Of a DNA stretch of 22,726 nucleotides, positions 8,280-19,704 are shown piece by piece. The DNA lies in assembly GCA_034696485.1 (NCBI GenBank), contig JAQIWT010000350.1, positions 1 to 22,726 on the forward strand, written 5' to 3'. The notes below the pieces were generated by a model, which saw only the letters and a list, made by a program, of their open reading frames with translations, was not told the origin of the DNA and did not search any database. The stretch is from Isohypsibius dastychi. Lineage: Eukaryota; Tardigrada; Eutardigrada; Parachela; Isohypsibiidae. Numbering within the stretch: the first letter of the stretch is position 1; every line of letters begins with the position of its first letter. A program made the translations under genes and the position numbers.

Positions 8280-11200
8280 ATGTCTTGGCTTTGGGGAAAA
8301 AAGCCTGAAGAAAATCAGGTGACTCCTCATCAGGTTCAGCGTCAGAAGCAGATTGACTCGCTAAAACAGCAACATCGAAAGTAAGAGCGTCCAACTGTTT
8401 CTTCCTTTCCGCTGTTCTCCGTGTATTTTCTAAGGGAAGCTATTTTTATTTACTTGCAGATTGATTGAAATCAGCAAGGATTCATCATTCAGACTGCCTT
8501 TCAGCGTTGGCGCACAGACGTATTTTCTGGATGTGTAAGTTACCATTTTCCGTTTTTCTCTTCTCCGTTTTTTGTTTCCTCTTTTTTTGGACAGAAAATC
8601 CAGATGAGTGACTTTGTTATTTTTATAGAACTTTGACGAGCATGTTTCCGCGGGATCCGCCAGTTCTTCGTTTGACTCCTCGAGGAACGCATCAGTGGGT
8701 TGATGGAAATGGAGCGATCATATCTCCGAAGCTTTTGGCGGTAAGTTTGGAAATAAATTTTTGCCGAAGCTGCAAACGGTTTTAAATCACGGAATTTTTT
8801 AGTTTAATATGCATTCCGATTTGGGAAGGTTGGTTGGAGAGATTATCGATGAATTCCAGCGGAATCCACCGTTGATGCCTCGTGATATTCCGTGAGTTTC
8901 CGGTTGGCGACATCGGTTTTGATTTTGGTATTTTGAGAGAGTTTGTTCCGGTTTTCAGGCCCTCGGAAGTTGGTGGCGGTGCGTTTTATCCTCCTGGCTC
9001 GTTTCCCTCATTTCCGCAGCCTCCCGGTCCTGTGCTACCGCGCCGATCAGATTCGCCAAGCTTTCCTGCTTTTCCGCCGGTGAGTTAGATTATATATTCT
9101 GTTTGATTAGGATTTCGTTGTCGGGAAAGACTTTTTTCGCCCTCTTTGCAGAATTGAATTTTAGGTTTCGAGTTGCGATCAATATTTTAAAGACGAAGAA
9201 ATTATATTTTTGGTTTTGTTTTCATAGAAATGAGTAAAATGAATTTAGCAGTACATAGTTTCTTAGTTAGTGATCTGATTTGCGGTCTTCTGCTGTTGTA
9301 AATTCAGTCTTTTCGAAATCACTTCCTCAAGAGAATGATGTTTCACGAGTGTTGACGTGTTTTAAAAATGATTTCTTTTTGTACATGTTTTTTCGAAATT
9401 CTCTCGATTTTCGTTCGTACTGTCTATTTTCTCCATTTCGATTAAAATATTGTTGTTTTTGTAGCCTACGAGAACTTCGTTTACGGAATCCATGTGGCAG
9501 TCTGTTGGAGACAACTTTCCTGAACTGAAGTCGATGAGGTGTGTTATCTTTGATGGTTTGTTATGGTTTTCTTGTCTTTCGTATCATATCCGGTCCGAAT
9601 CAGGCTGTCATATTTTTCTGTGCAGCAATGCGGAACTGCAATCACTTCTGGATAGCAAAGATGAAAAGTACACTTTAGACAAAGTGTGTGCAACTCCTGT
9701 GATTGCATCATTACGAGATGAAGCGAAGAGAATTATGGAATCGAACAATAAACTCGCTGGTGAGATTTTTATTTTTGTGATAAAAACTCGGTTTTTGGTA
9801 TTTTATTCTGATTGAATTTTTTCTTTTTTCGCTCGGTTTAATTCGCATGATTTTTTAGTATTCATTTTTCGGAAAGACATATATTTTGTTGTCACATTGA
9901 TTGTTTTTCGGTTGAATCCATCGGTTGAATTTTCTCGTCAAAATTGTTTCTGTGTATGAGTGTACTGTTTCCAGCCTGGTCACCCTGTTGAATCAATGAA
10001 CAGTTTTGTTCTGGAAGAATTATTACTTCTTACGGTGATTTGATGATTTTTGATGAATTTGTTGCTTGTTGAATTTTTGAGCTTTTTTCAAACCAGGCAA
10101 TCGTTTGAAAACGAGATTCCTTAACTTGGAGTTTATTGATTCAGTTTTTGTTGGCGGGATTTTATTTGTTATGAGTTGGATTCTGAAATGTAATTAATTG
10201 AACCAACGCAAGTAATTTGTTGAGTATCGTTAATTAGCTCAGTTTCGTTTTCAGCTGCAAATATTTCGCGGAGGCCATTCCTTGAGGAACGGAAGTCGGA
10301 ACTTTTCGACAAAGTGGGTTTCTGTTAATGTCCCAATTTACACTCTCGTTCAAAATGTTTTTCCAGTATACATTAGCTGGAGAGAAAAGGCAGGAGTTTG
10401 ATGTCCTGCAACAGCGCCAAGAATCCATGATGCGAAACCGCGATCCGTCCATGTTGCAAGAACAGATAAGGATTGCAGCTGCTGAAGCAGAAATGGAGTC
10501 CGAAACTATCGCCGAAGAATTCTTATCTGGTAATATTTTTGGTTTGGTTGATCTGGTTAACCTAGTTTTTCTGACTGTTATGAATTATATCTTGCAGGAA
10601 GACTTGATCTGGATTCGTTTTTGCAGACTTTTTTGGAAAAACGCAAGGTGAGAATAAAATTTTGGACGCTATTAAACCGACGAATTTTCGCAGTTGATTT
10701 GAGTTTTTAATGTAGATGACACTTGAAGGTCTCTATTTTTCACGTGTTAAATATTATACTTATCAGATTTTCAGAAGAACTACATTTTCAGAAGAGTATT
10801 CATCCAGTAAATTTTCTTTTGTTTCGGAATTACTTCATCGAATTTTAGGGTGTGATTTGATTTTTATCACAATCATATCTGCGTTTCACGTGAATCTGTT
10901 GTTGTTCTTTGAATGTTAGTTTTTATCGCTTTGTCTGGACCGGATGGGCTTGGTTTCGGTCGGTTGACAGAGTCATATCTTGTTATCTCTAGCGTTTTTC
11001 ATTTTTGTTTATCATGATCTTATCGCGGTTTGCAAAAATGAAACGCACAAAGCGTCTATCGGGGTTTACTCTCTCCAGCGCAGTTGATCAGACTTTTTTC
11101 CGTTTCATCGGGCTAGACTGTTTTTTCTTGATTCAACATTCTCTTACCTTTAGCATCATTAGGCCGGTATATCCGACGACTCGTAGACTCTCTCACATTT

Positions 11201-11555
11201 TCTTGTCAAATAATTGTAGTCTTAAATGGCGGTTAACTTTGCAGTTCTAGAGTCTGAATGATAATTATCAAAACTGAGAAATTTTAAAAATATGAAATTT
11301 TAGAAAATGAGAGAGACTTTTCGGTATGATTAACAAAATTCGGGATTTAATCTGGAATTTAGTTGGATAATTCTCCAGTGTTGGCCGAACTATCTTGAAT
11401 GTCTTAAGTAACCAAACAATTTTTGCTTGTTAATTTCTATGTAAATCCTTTTTAAATCTTCGTTATTTGTGTGTTTTTTCCAGGTGGCACATACAAGAAG
11501 AGCGTTGGAAGATGCCTTCGCCAAACAGCAGCTGTCATCTGGATTTCGTTTCTGA
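8280..11555 (+). CDS. VPS37A: ESCRT-I subunit VPS37 (VPS37A type), 349 residues, 11 exons
   Basis: VPS37 is a core subunit of ESCRT-I, which sorts ubiquitinated cargo into multivesicular endosomes with TSG101/VPS23, VPS28 and MVB12/UBAP1. Exons: 8280-8380, 8460-8534, 8629-8740, 8803-8891, 8959-9079, 9465-9538, 9626-9759, 10255-10313, 10367-10529, 10598-10647, 11484-11555. All junctions are GT..AG and in phase, totalling 1050 bases with a TGA stop. Residues 1-34 are basic/Gln-rich (MSWLWGKKPEENQ). Residues 35-125 form a UEV-like fold (FRLPFSVGAQTYFLDV, MFPRDPPVLRLTPRGTHQWV), the feature that separates VPS37A from VPS37B-D. Residues 126-170 are Pro-rich. About 187-345 is the Mod(r) coiled-coil domain that binds the ESCRT-I stalk (ELQSLLDSKDEKYTLDK, EEFLSGRLDLDSFLQTFLEK). 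The length is slightly below the roughly 400 residues of mammalian VPS37A. Introns 5, 7 and 10 are longest (385, 495 and 836 bases). It converges on arginyl-tRNA synthetase; no functional link is implied. Confidence 0.93.
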
Positions 11556-11692
11556 TCGGGAGAAATTGGTAGTCCCAGATTTCCAGTGATTAGTTCGACT
11601 TGGTTTTCGTTTTGCTCATTTCTTTCCCAGAGAAAAGAGAAGATTGTGTCTTGCTTTTGTTTCGATTATTTTATCAGATTTTTCCATCCGAT

Positions 11693-11698
11693 TTTATT
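11693..11698 (-). terminator. Poly(A) signal for arginyl-tRNA synthetase
   Basis: TTTATT on the plus strand reads AATAAA on the minus strand, about 100 bases past the synthetase stop codon. It implies cleavage around 11665-11680, so the two convergent transcripts would overlap in their 3' UTRs. Confidence 0.55.
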
Positions 11699-11759
11699 CA
11701 TGGATCAACCTTCAGTTTGAACATAATCCAAGTCGGTGTGAAAAAAAACAGTCTCGTAA

Positions 11760-11765
11760 AATAAA
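11760..11765 (+). terminator. Poly(A) signal AATAAA for VPS37A
   Basis: The only canonical AATAAA seen between the VPS37A stop (11553-11555) and the neighbouring coding sequence is here, about 205 bases downstream. It implies cleavage around 11775-11795, just before the opposing stop codon at 11803. Confidence 0.55.
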
Positions 11766-11800
11766 ACGGAAAACACTAGAAAAAACACCGCGCTTCCGGT

Positions 11801-14800
11801 TCACATTTTCCCAACTGGTTTAATTCCGAGAATATCAAAACACCGCTTCATGACTCCGGCAGTCGCTTCACACAACCATAATCGATGATAGTGAACCCGA
11901 AGAATCTCACCTGAAAAAAAACAACAAAAATCGTTGAGAAAATAATCCAAGAAAAGCGACCAGAAATCGTACCGGAAGTCTTGTCCTTTTCGATACAATA
12001 GCAGTTGTCGTAGAACTCGGAGAATGCACAGCTGAGCTCATACAAATAATCGCACAGATAATTCATGAACAAGTTCTCCGCAACCGCGAAGAGCATCTCA
12101 TGGAACTGGATGATTTTCTTGGCCAGTTTCAATTCTTTTTCATGTTCCAGTGGAATTCTCTTGACCTTATCCAGATATTCTTTCAGCGATTCCAAAGAAA
12201 CTCCGGCATTTCGACTAATCGAGCTGCAAAAAACAGAACAAAAATCTTCAAATCAACCCAACCGGAAGTTGAATTTAATTCCTTACCTGATTCGAGTGTA
12301 AGCGTATAGAAGATAAACAGCGGTATTCCCCCGATCATCCAGCATTTTGTCGAAGGAGAAAACGTAATCGTTTATCCGATTGTGACTGAGATCGGAGTAC
12401 CGGATGCAGCCATACGCCACTGCGTCCCGAGCTGCTTCAAATTCTTCCTTTGTCAGAGCTTCGTGGCGATTCTTCTCCCGAAGTTTTGCTTCCGCCCGAC
12501 TTTTTCCTACGAAACGAAATTGATACAGATTTACGAAAATCTCAAGCCATCACCGAATTTCGAATTTGCTGCGGAAAAAATAATTGGGTATATTCAACAC
12601 CTCAAATTCACGAAACTAAAAGCAAACAATTTTCAAAAATTATTTAATGAAAAATTATTCACAAAATTCAACAGTTTCAGGTGATGAAAATCAAGAGAGA
12701 ACAATGCTCGAAAATTCAGTGACAAAAATAACTCTGCAAAATTCAAAGTTATATTTCATTACTTTGTTGTTGTTTTATTAATTGTTTTATTTCACGAAAA
12801 CTGAAAGAAAACAATCCTTAAAACTCGTTGAAGAAAAGTTATGGAATAGCTGGACTATAAATAAAGACAAATTAATGTAGAACAATCATCATGGATCACC
12901 AATATTTCCAACATCGAAATAATACAGGAAATCAAGAACCTTTGAAAAACCGAATGCAGTCTCCACAGAAATTCAAAAATAAATCTGAAACATCTCTAAA
13001 ATAAAATCTAGCAGAAAAAAGGTTAATATTTGTATGCCTCTTCGTAATTACAGATTTTTCAAGAGATACAGTTTAGCACAAGCACAACTTCCGGCGTAAT
13101 TCGCTATTAATTAGCCTCTTATGGTTCCAAAAACTAAACAGCCAGATTTTTCGAATTATTCCTTTTCTCTGCAAAATCTAGATTTTCAGAAATTCAGATA
13201 TCGCACTTTGATAATCCGATCGAAAGATTATCACAACGGAAAGAATCAGCGAAATTATCTTCTGATTCTGCATTTTTACCTTCGTCCAAAAGTTCGACAA
13301 GTCGAACAGTATCTCCAGACCGAGATTTGAATTTCTTTTTATCCTCTCCCAAAACCAATCCAAACGCGACATGCTGGCATTTCTGCACCGCCGGATCATT
13401 CCATCCAACATAAATCGCAGCTTTCAATAAAGTATCCAGATGAAGTGATTGCCCATTATCCACAACATAAATATTCCAATCGCATTTCTCCACTTTCAGT
13501 CGATGCCAAATGCAGGCCATATCGGAGGTATCATAAGTAAAACCGCCATCTGATTTCACCAAAATAAATGGAATCTGGCAGTTTGGAACAAAAAGCAGCT
13601 GGCGACCATCGCCGTCATCCACTTGAATTTTCTCTGCAAGATAAACAGAATATCAGCGCAATTCGAGAAGAATTATTCAACCAGAACAATATGTTTCTTT
13701 GTGAATAACTATAATATAAATAAAGTCACGCATTCATAATTCCGAACAGGAATAGATCATAAATGAGCGAAATTCCAGAAAACGAACATCATCAACACCA
13801 TATATTATTTCAGAAAAAATAGAAGCAACTTTCAATTATTACTGTATATCGAGAAAGCAATATTACATTCATGATTCGAAATGAATAATTTTACATGCTT
13901 GAATTTCGGATTTTCGGTTGCATGATAATTATTGTTAATTTGACGTTTTATTCCTAGGATTTTTTTCCGTCGTAGATCTCACCTTTTATTTCCGGTCGCT
14001 GGATGATTTCTTTCATCAAATCGTGGTAGAAGGACTCTCCTCGGATCACAAGTTTGTCGCTGATCGAAAGTCGCTGATAAACTTTCGTAAACTCTGTAAA
14101 ATGAACATAGACCATGGAAACTTTGCCAAATAAAAAAAAATTCACCAAAAATCACTGACAAAAAACTGATCAAAAAAATCTCGAGCAGACAATGACATCT
14201 ACGAGGTCTGAACTAAAATTCACAAATCAAGCACCACTTCCGGCGCAGCAAGCAGACTTCCCGGAAAAATTACAGAATAAAACTTACCTTTATAAGACAC
14301 ATCGCAAATGAGCTTCCAAGCTTTAATAGCATCGGGATCATGACTCTGAAGCTTCACTACACACGCATATCCCCGTTTCTTAAAATCCTCATCAGAATCA
14401 AATCGGATTTTCGCTTCCTACGCAGGAAAAAACCCAAATAAAATCTCATGATTCGGAAAAAAATCAAGAAAAAATACTACCTTGTAAAACGTCTGCAAAT
14501 CGCCTATCGGAGGCGACACCTTGAGATAATTTGGGAACTTATCCTGAAGGTGTGCGATCAGCATTCCAAACTGGGTGCCCCAATCTCCGAGATGATTCAA
14601 CCGCAAAACTTCATGTCCGAAAAACTCCAACAAATTCGCTATGCTGTCACCGATAATCGTCGATCTAAATTAACCAAATCAACGTCCGAAACTGTTTCAC
14701 CACTATTCGGAAGTAAATGTGTACCGCAAATGTCCAACATGCATTTCTTTCGCAATATTCGGCGAGGAATAATCGACGACGACTTTCAACTTTCTCGGAA

Positions 14801-15672
14801 TCGATGGAGCGGGATAATTTTTCCGAATCAGATCAACAAGCCGATCAGAAACATAGTCCTCCGATAACGTGATGTTGATAAATCCAGATGGTGCAAATTT
14901 CGACTAAAAATCAAACCAGAAATTCAGGACCGGAAACCGGAAGATTTTTTTCCGAATTTCTGTTTTTTTACCGTGGCAATGATATCGTTCGTCGGAACAG
15001 CAGCGAGTAGTTTCTCAGCTATTGCACTCGGACTCTCAGACTTTCCGATTTTCTTCAACCACTGGAAAAAAAAGCCAGGGTAAAAAACTCGCCAACCGGA
15101 AGTCCAGCAAAAAAGCCGATTTTCGAATAGTTTTGAGAGTCTCACCTGGGCTAGCTGCATCGCGTTATTGCACTGATAATCTCCATGTCGAGCATCACAT
15201 ATGCTGGTGGCGTTCGTGATCTGCTCGACTTCCGGATAAAGTGATAAAACCGCAACATGGAATAAAGCCTCCAATCTCTGAAGCGTCGTAAATTCTGACT
15301 GTTCCGTAATGGCGATTCTTTCCTGCAAAGACTAGAAAACGAATGAATTGGAAAATTACTTCAAAATATATCGAATTTAGCGAATTCTGTATATCTTACG
15401 GTTCTCAAATGCTTCAGGCGGAATTTTAATCGCGAATTCAGGTCCGATGTGTACTCCACGTCGCCAGAGCTCTCATTTTGACTCAGCACATCGATGGCTC
15501 GCTTCAAATTGTTGACTTGATCCTGAAGATCATCCAGAGATTTTTCCTGTAATGAATCAGCGATCGATGAAGCGCTCGCACACCAAAGACCGAAAGACCT
15601 TGAACGAATAAAACGAAAACAAACCTGGTCTTCGGTTCGCGATATTAGCGCGCTGGCTGAGACAAGATCCAT
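11801..15672 (-). CDS. RARS1: Cytoplasmic arginyl-tRNA synthetase, 669 residues, 12 exons
   Basis: This class I enzyme charges tRNA-Arg with arginine using ATP in the cytosol. Exons in transcript order: 15672-15625, 15546-15400, 15331-15146, 15061-14972, 14903-14725, 14664-14481, 14417-14288, 14093-13983, 13633-13280, 12506-12287, 12223-11973, 11910-11801. All introns are GT..AG and in phase; the total is 2010 bases with a TGA stop. The start [15 protein letters not shown] is the only ATG opening this frame. Residues 17-80 form a Leu-rich coiled coil like the animal N-terminal extension that docks in the multi-synthetase complex. About 85-200 is the Arg-tRNA-synthetase N-terminal (Add-1) domain. 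HVGH at 212-215 is the HIGH signature, followed by [29 protein letters not shown] and [13 protein letters not shown] are arginyl-family catalytic motifs. A canonical KMSKS is absent, replaced by [13 protein letters not shown] (458-470), as is usual for animal arginyl enzymes. About 540-669 is the DALR anticodon-binding domain ending in VGKM. Human RARS1 has 660 residues. The largest intron is 773 bases (12507-13279). Confidence 0.95.
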
Positions 15673-16386
15673 GTCGACACACAAGAAGAATAGGTTCTGA
15701 ATTTGATGGCTGAAAATCCTGTAGTCTAATGTAGTGTAAATCGAATTCTAGCAAGTGGTTTCACAAACTCATAAATAAATACCAGCAAAATGCATAATCC
15801 ATCAACATAACTCGAACATTTCGTCAGCTGCAGGCGTAGGAGGCTTTTTTTGGGTAACTAACCCCTCCCCCCCCCCACATACTTATCTTTTATTGGGAGT
15901 GTGTACGCCTCTGGTAAAGAGGTCCCCGATGAACAGATTTCTTCCCTTTTGTTTCAAGCTATTCTCCAATATGCCTTACTAAGCAATGATAAAACCATGT
16001 GTCACACCACATGCTTTGACCCATGAATGAACGAGCTGAGCCACTCATCGGGAGTAAACTCCACCACTCCCAATGTAAGTGACCTTTCACAGAAAAGAAC
16101 AGCGATTACATGTTGATGTACACAAAGCTGCCAAATGTTGTTTTTTTTTCCGTTTTCGATTGCTTAATGATTAGTGTTGGTGACTGCTAGAGAGGTGTGG
16201 TTCAGGTGTCAGAGATATTTAGAGAAAGGGTAAGGCCGGGGCCACTGGTAATTATAAGAAAATCGCCAAACGGTTTACTGTAGTACGATCAAACCCTTAC
16301 ACAAGATTCTTGTTGTCGCCAAGTTTCGTTCATCGGGTGACTTTCACGTTCTAGCACGGGAAATTCTTGTCAGCGGGTGTAGCCGG
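15673..16386. other. Synthetase 5' flank and non-coding spacer
   Basis: The left part is the presumed promoter and 5' UTR side of the arginyl-tRNA synthetase; no TATA box was placed. A C-rich run of ten C lies near 15867-15876. A 10-bp inverted repeat flanks the next 180 bases (15892-15901 with 16065-16074). No coding frame is supported. Confidence 0.4.
15881..16080. repeat. Possible small inverted-repeat element, about 200 bp
   Basis: ATTGGGAGTG at 15892-15901 is complementary to CACTCCCAAT at 16065-16074. Outside both arms the sequence reads ACTTA (or its complement), and inside both a CCCCGATGA/CTCCCGATGAG motif recurs. Together these suggest diverged terminal repeats of a short non-autonomous element. 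No target duplication is clear. Confidence 0.35.
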
Positions 16387-16455
16387 CAAAAGTGTTTCCC
16401 TGCATCCAAGTTACCCAGGGAAACTTTGCTTGGGAAACTTTTGCAAAGTTTCCCT
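16387..16455. repeat. Inverted repeat of AGGGAAACTTTGC
   Basis: AGGGAAACTTTGC at 16417-16429 pairs perfectly with GCAAAGTTTCCCT at 16443-16455 across a 13-base loop. Another TTTCCCTG lies just to the left and GGGAAACTTTTGC inside the loop. The same motif forms the array at 17092-17224, 0.6 kb away. Confidence 0.65.
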
Positions 16456-16542
16456 CCTCGTTTCGCTCATCAAATTTTCGGCAGAATGGCGACTGGAACT
16501 GTTTGTTTTTGCTTCTGAATTATTGTGACTACATTTTTTTGA

Positions 16543-16770
16543 TCATTTCAGATTTGGCTGCGACAAAGAATTCCAAATAAAAAAAATTGGATTCAGGAAA
16601 TGAGGGAACGCTGGTGGAACAGCTTGCGCAGGCGGATGATTAGACGGCACCCGAATTTGCAGATAAGATGTCTGGCCACCGTAAAACACCGGCTGGTACG
16701 ACGGACAATTTGTCACCTGATAAGGATAGAAAGGCAGTGGTGGATTCAGATATTGGCCACACTCACTCAT
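16543..16770 (-). CDS. Possible small Pro/Tyr-rich protein, 75 residues
   Basis: From an ATG at 16770 the minus strand is open for 75 codons: MSECGQYLNPPLPFYPYQ, then a stretch rich in Pro, Tyr, Gln and Ser, ending SLSQPNLK. The frame extends further upstream without an ATG, so this might be an internal exon. Composition is biased but not repetitive, unlike translations of the flanking repeats. It sits between two clusters of the GGGAAACTTTGC motif. No family is recognised. It could be a chance frame. Confidence 0.25.
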   Translation of the reverse strand: MSECGQYLNPPLPFYPYQVTNCPSYQPVFYGGQTSYLQIRVPSNHPPAQAVPPAFPHFLNPIFFIWNSLSQPNLK

Positions 16771-17091
16771 GGTCAATGAAATGTCTTCCACAGCGAACGA
16801 GACACTGAATCCTTTGCTCACTTATAGCTTCTGTGGAATTGGAACGACAACAATATCGGTTAGCTCAAAGGATTCCTTAAAAGAATTATCTTTCTCGCAG
16901 GCCAGTTTTGCTCACGATCACTCACTCGCGACGATGGTCCGTCTTGATAGCCTAGTCAAGGTGGTGAATCCTTGATAGGTATGATTATCGTGTGCTTTTG
17001 AATCAAAATTGTGAAAGTATTGCTTTCCCTGGTTCATGCAATACAAACAGACAAACTTTGCAAAGCTTCACTTTTTTCAGTTAATTTGTGT

Positions 17092-17224
17092 AGTGAGGGA
17101 AACTTTGCCACTTTTAGAAGAGTTTCCCTCAGTGTTTCCCTATCGTTCTATATACATAGTGAGGGTAACCTCGCTAACTTTCAGCAAAGTTTCCCTCGCT
17201 GCTTCCCAGTCGCTTCGTATATGA
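17092..17224. repeat. Two diverged tandem copies of a 66-bp unit with internal inverted repeat
   Basis: Unit one (17092-17157) and unit two (17158-17224) both run from AGTGAGGG through AACTTT and AGTTTCCCTC to a TTCCC..TCG and a TATATA/GTATAT end. Each unit can fold on itself, GAGGGAAACT against AGTTTCCCTC. Related motifs occur at 17023-17070 and 16387-16455. Because 66 is a multiple of three, a plus-strand frame stays open and yields a false repeated peptide (SEGNFATF, SEGNLANF). Confidence 0.6.
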
Positions 17225-19557
17225 AGAACTTTTCTTGGAAACTTACATTGGAACCAGAAATGTCCTGGTTATTTCAGTTTTCGAGATCTACGTGTACAGA
17301 TAGTAGATCCACTTTTTCACATCCGGATCTGCTCTGCTAATCTACATGGCAAACGGGCTTGTTGTGTTAATTTGCAAGCTGCATCCCCGAAGGGGCTGTC
17401 GGTTCGGAGGGTTTAGCGGGAAACAAATTCAGACTGCAGACAGTGTTGACATTGCAAAACTCTATAGGGGTACTCGTACTCGTACCTTCTTGTTGCGCGA
17501 ATACTGCTTTGATTATCCGCCAAAATCATAAGAGAGCTCGCCAAACGATGCATTGCTGCTCTTCCCGTTCCACTTCAAAACTGAGTTTTACGTCAAAAAA
17601 CGCCCATAGGAAACACCTTCGTCAGCTAGCATGATCCCTTGATAATTAACACCTCGATTAATTGTCGGCTCACACTTTTTATACCGCGGCTACTCATGTT
17701 GTTAGTTGGTTATAAGTTTGAACTATAAGTTTCTAAAATTCAAATTCTGACGAACGGCAAACGAGATAATAAGATTTAAAATCAAATGACCGAAAATTCG
17801 GGAATATACAAAATATTATTAAATCTTGCTAAAACTTGTACGCCAGGCAGTTGCCATCTCGAAAAGCCTAATTTCACGAATAAAAGTCAGAGCTTTGCAC
17901 AATTTTGTATTTAATGCAGTGGGGTTTTTGCAGTGAGTTTTTGTCACACGTTCACGAAATTGCTAGACCTAAGCTTCTCGTCATTTTATGTACAATCTGC
18001 TCAAATTTTAGAAGAATTGAATCCATTTTTTAACTTCTTCTGATTTTTCGGTGATTTATTTTAAAGTTGAATCATCTCGCTTTCTGCTGATTCGAATTTC
18101 AAGTTCAAATATACCCACGAAGAATCGGACTTTTTTTAATAATCTGGACACTTCAGATTATCTGCTCCACCCCAAAAATCACTGTCATTCCCCAGAAATC
18201 TTCATCTACGTTTCCTCTGGAGCATAATGGGCATGCCAATAGGCCAACGGTAACTTTTGGCCCTCAAATCCATGCACATGTCCCAATCTAACTTGTCTTA
18301 CAAGATCAGAGCTCGTAAATTAACTTGGAATGCAAGCAATTCAAAATCCAACATTTCGGCCCACTGTATGAACACCGATTCCAGGTCCCCCCTTCCCCTG
18401 AGAGGGGGGGGGGCATTGTGGGCAAAAACCTATTTGTTCATTCAATCAAAATAAGCATCCTTGGTTTAAAAAGTGCGGACCGACCACGGATTTAGATATT
18501 AATTATCGAGGTATGATGCGAGCCTGACTTAAATCACCATAACCAATTGTTTCACTACTTAAGGAGTCCAGACATACCAATTGCAAAAAGACATTCATAC
18601 ATCCTTTGTTCATTTGGACCAATAAGGAAAACCAACGTAACCAGTACTTCCCTCTTTCAAAATATTTGACCAGCTCTGCCTATTCCTCTCAAGTGGGGTA
18701 ATACAGACTCCAGTGCAAAACAGATGCTTCGGTAATTTTCACTGCGCCCAGAACGCGTCAATGTTCATTCGAAAGGCTTTCTTCTTAGTTCGTTCGCACG
18801 GTCGGTAAAACAGGCTACCATATGGTACCGTTAACGGATCACTCTCCGTCAAACTTGTCTGTTGATGAAGAATGGCATGGTACAACTGGTTTGGCGTACC
18901 ATGTGTGGTTCATGCCCTTAATAAAGATACCGATATGCCGATATCCGGAGGCCCACTAATCAGGGTTTCCAGAATTCGATTGACTGGAAGGTCATCCCAG
19001 CTTTCAGCTTCACAGAACGTCAGCCCTTATCAGTTATAGATTCGGAGAGACAACTGCTGGTCAATGCTACAGGTAAAACCTTTTTAGAAGCTTGTTGCAA
19101 TTGCACTGCGCTATCAAGCCTCCAAGCTGTACCACGTGCCCAGTAACACGTGTCAAAGTAGGGGTGACGATCGATGGAGACTTAAGACAGAAACTATTCT
19201 TTGAATTTTTGTTTCGACTGATTCGGACGCGACCTTACAAATGTGAGCCTCAGTATTTTGTAGAGAATTCGAAGCCTTACATCTGTGATGCAATAAGTTC
19301 TCCGAAAATTCAGCAGGGAAGCTATGCCCCTACTTCTTAGAGAAGATTTAAAATCATCATCGGGTTTTTAATATCAGCCCCCCAGGGTATATTTAAGGTC
19401 CCCCCACCCAGAAAAACAGTATCACAGCAGGTCATCCTCTTGGATTTGGGTCCTTAACAATATAGCTTGCTACGAATGTCATTAACTTCATTGTTATCAT
19501 AATCGTTGATTATATAAAGTGCACTTATTATCAGTATTATTTTGTCTCCCAGCACAA
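17225..19557. other. Long stretch with no supported gene
   Basis: Reading frames on both strands are short and lack recognisable protein character. Items seen: a C-tract facing a ten-G tract at 18387-18413 that could pair as a hairpin; a nested palindrome cluster (CCATATGG, CCGTTAACGG) near 18820-18835; and a 54-codon plus-strand frame from an ATG near 18872 ending PYQL before a TAG. A second open stretch near 19092-19340 contains RPYKCEPQYFVENSKPYICD and has no ATG. These last two might be decayed exons, but nothing links them. Confidence 0.4.
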
Positions 19558-19704
19558 TACATATACAACTATACATAAACATATACATATATACATATAT
19601 ATACATATATAACATATACATACATATACTTATATATACTTACATATACTTATATATACTTGTTTACATATATTTATACATAAATATTCTATACATATAC
19701 AACT
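19558..19704. repeat. AT-rich microsatellite of (A)CATAT/TATA units
   Basis: About 147 bases are made almost only of ATACAT, ATATAC and ACTTAT hexamers. Strand composition shifts slightly, with TACTTATATA units in the right half. It is flanked on both sides by ATACATATACAACTAT (19558-19573 and 19690-19705), a direct repeat marking the borders. No coding role. Confidence 0.8.

Noticed and set aside
12065-12684. Plus-strand frames antisense to the arginyl-tRNA synthetase exons
   Set aside because: They are shadows of well-supported minus-strand exons whose splice phases all agree.
17011-17340. 109-codon plus-strand frame with repeated SEGN..F peptide
   Set aside because: It starts with GTG, and the peptide repeat is a by-product of the 66-bp DNA repeat, not evidence of a protein.
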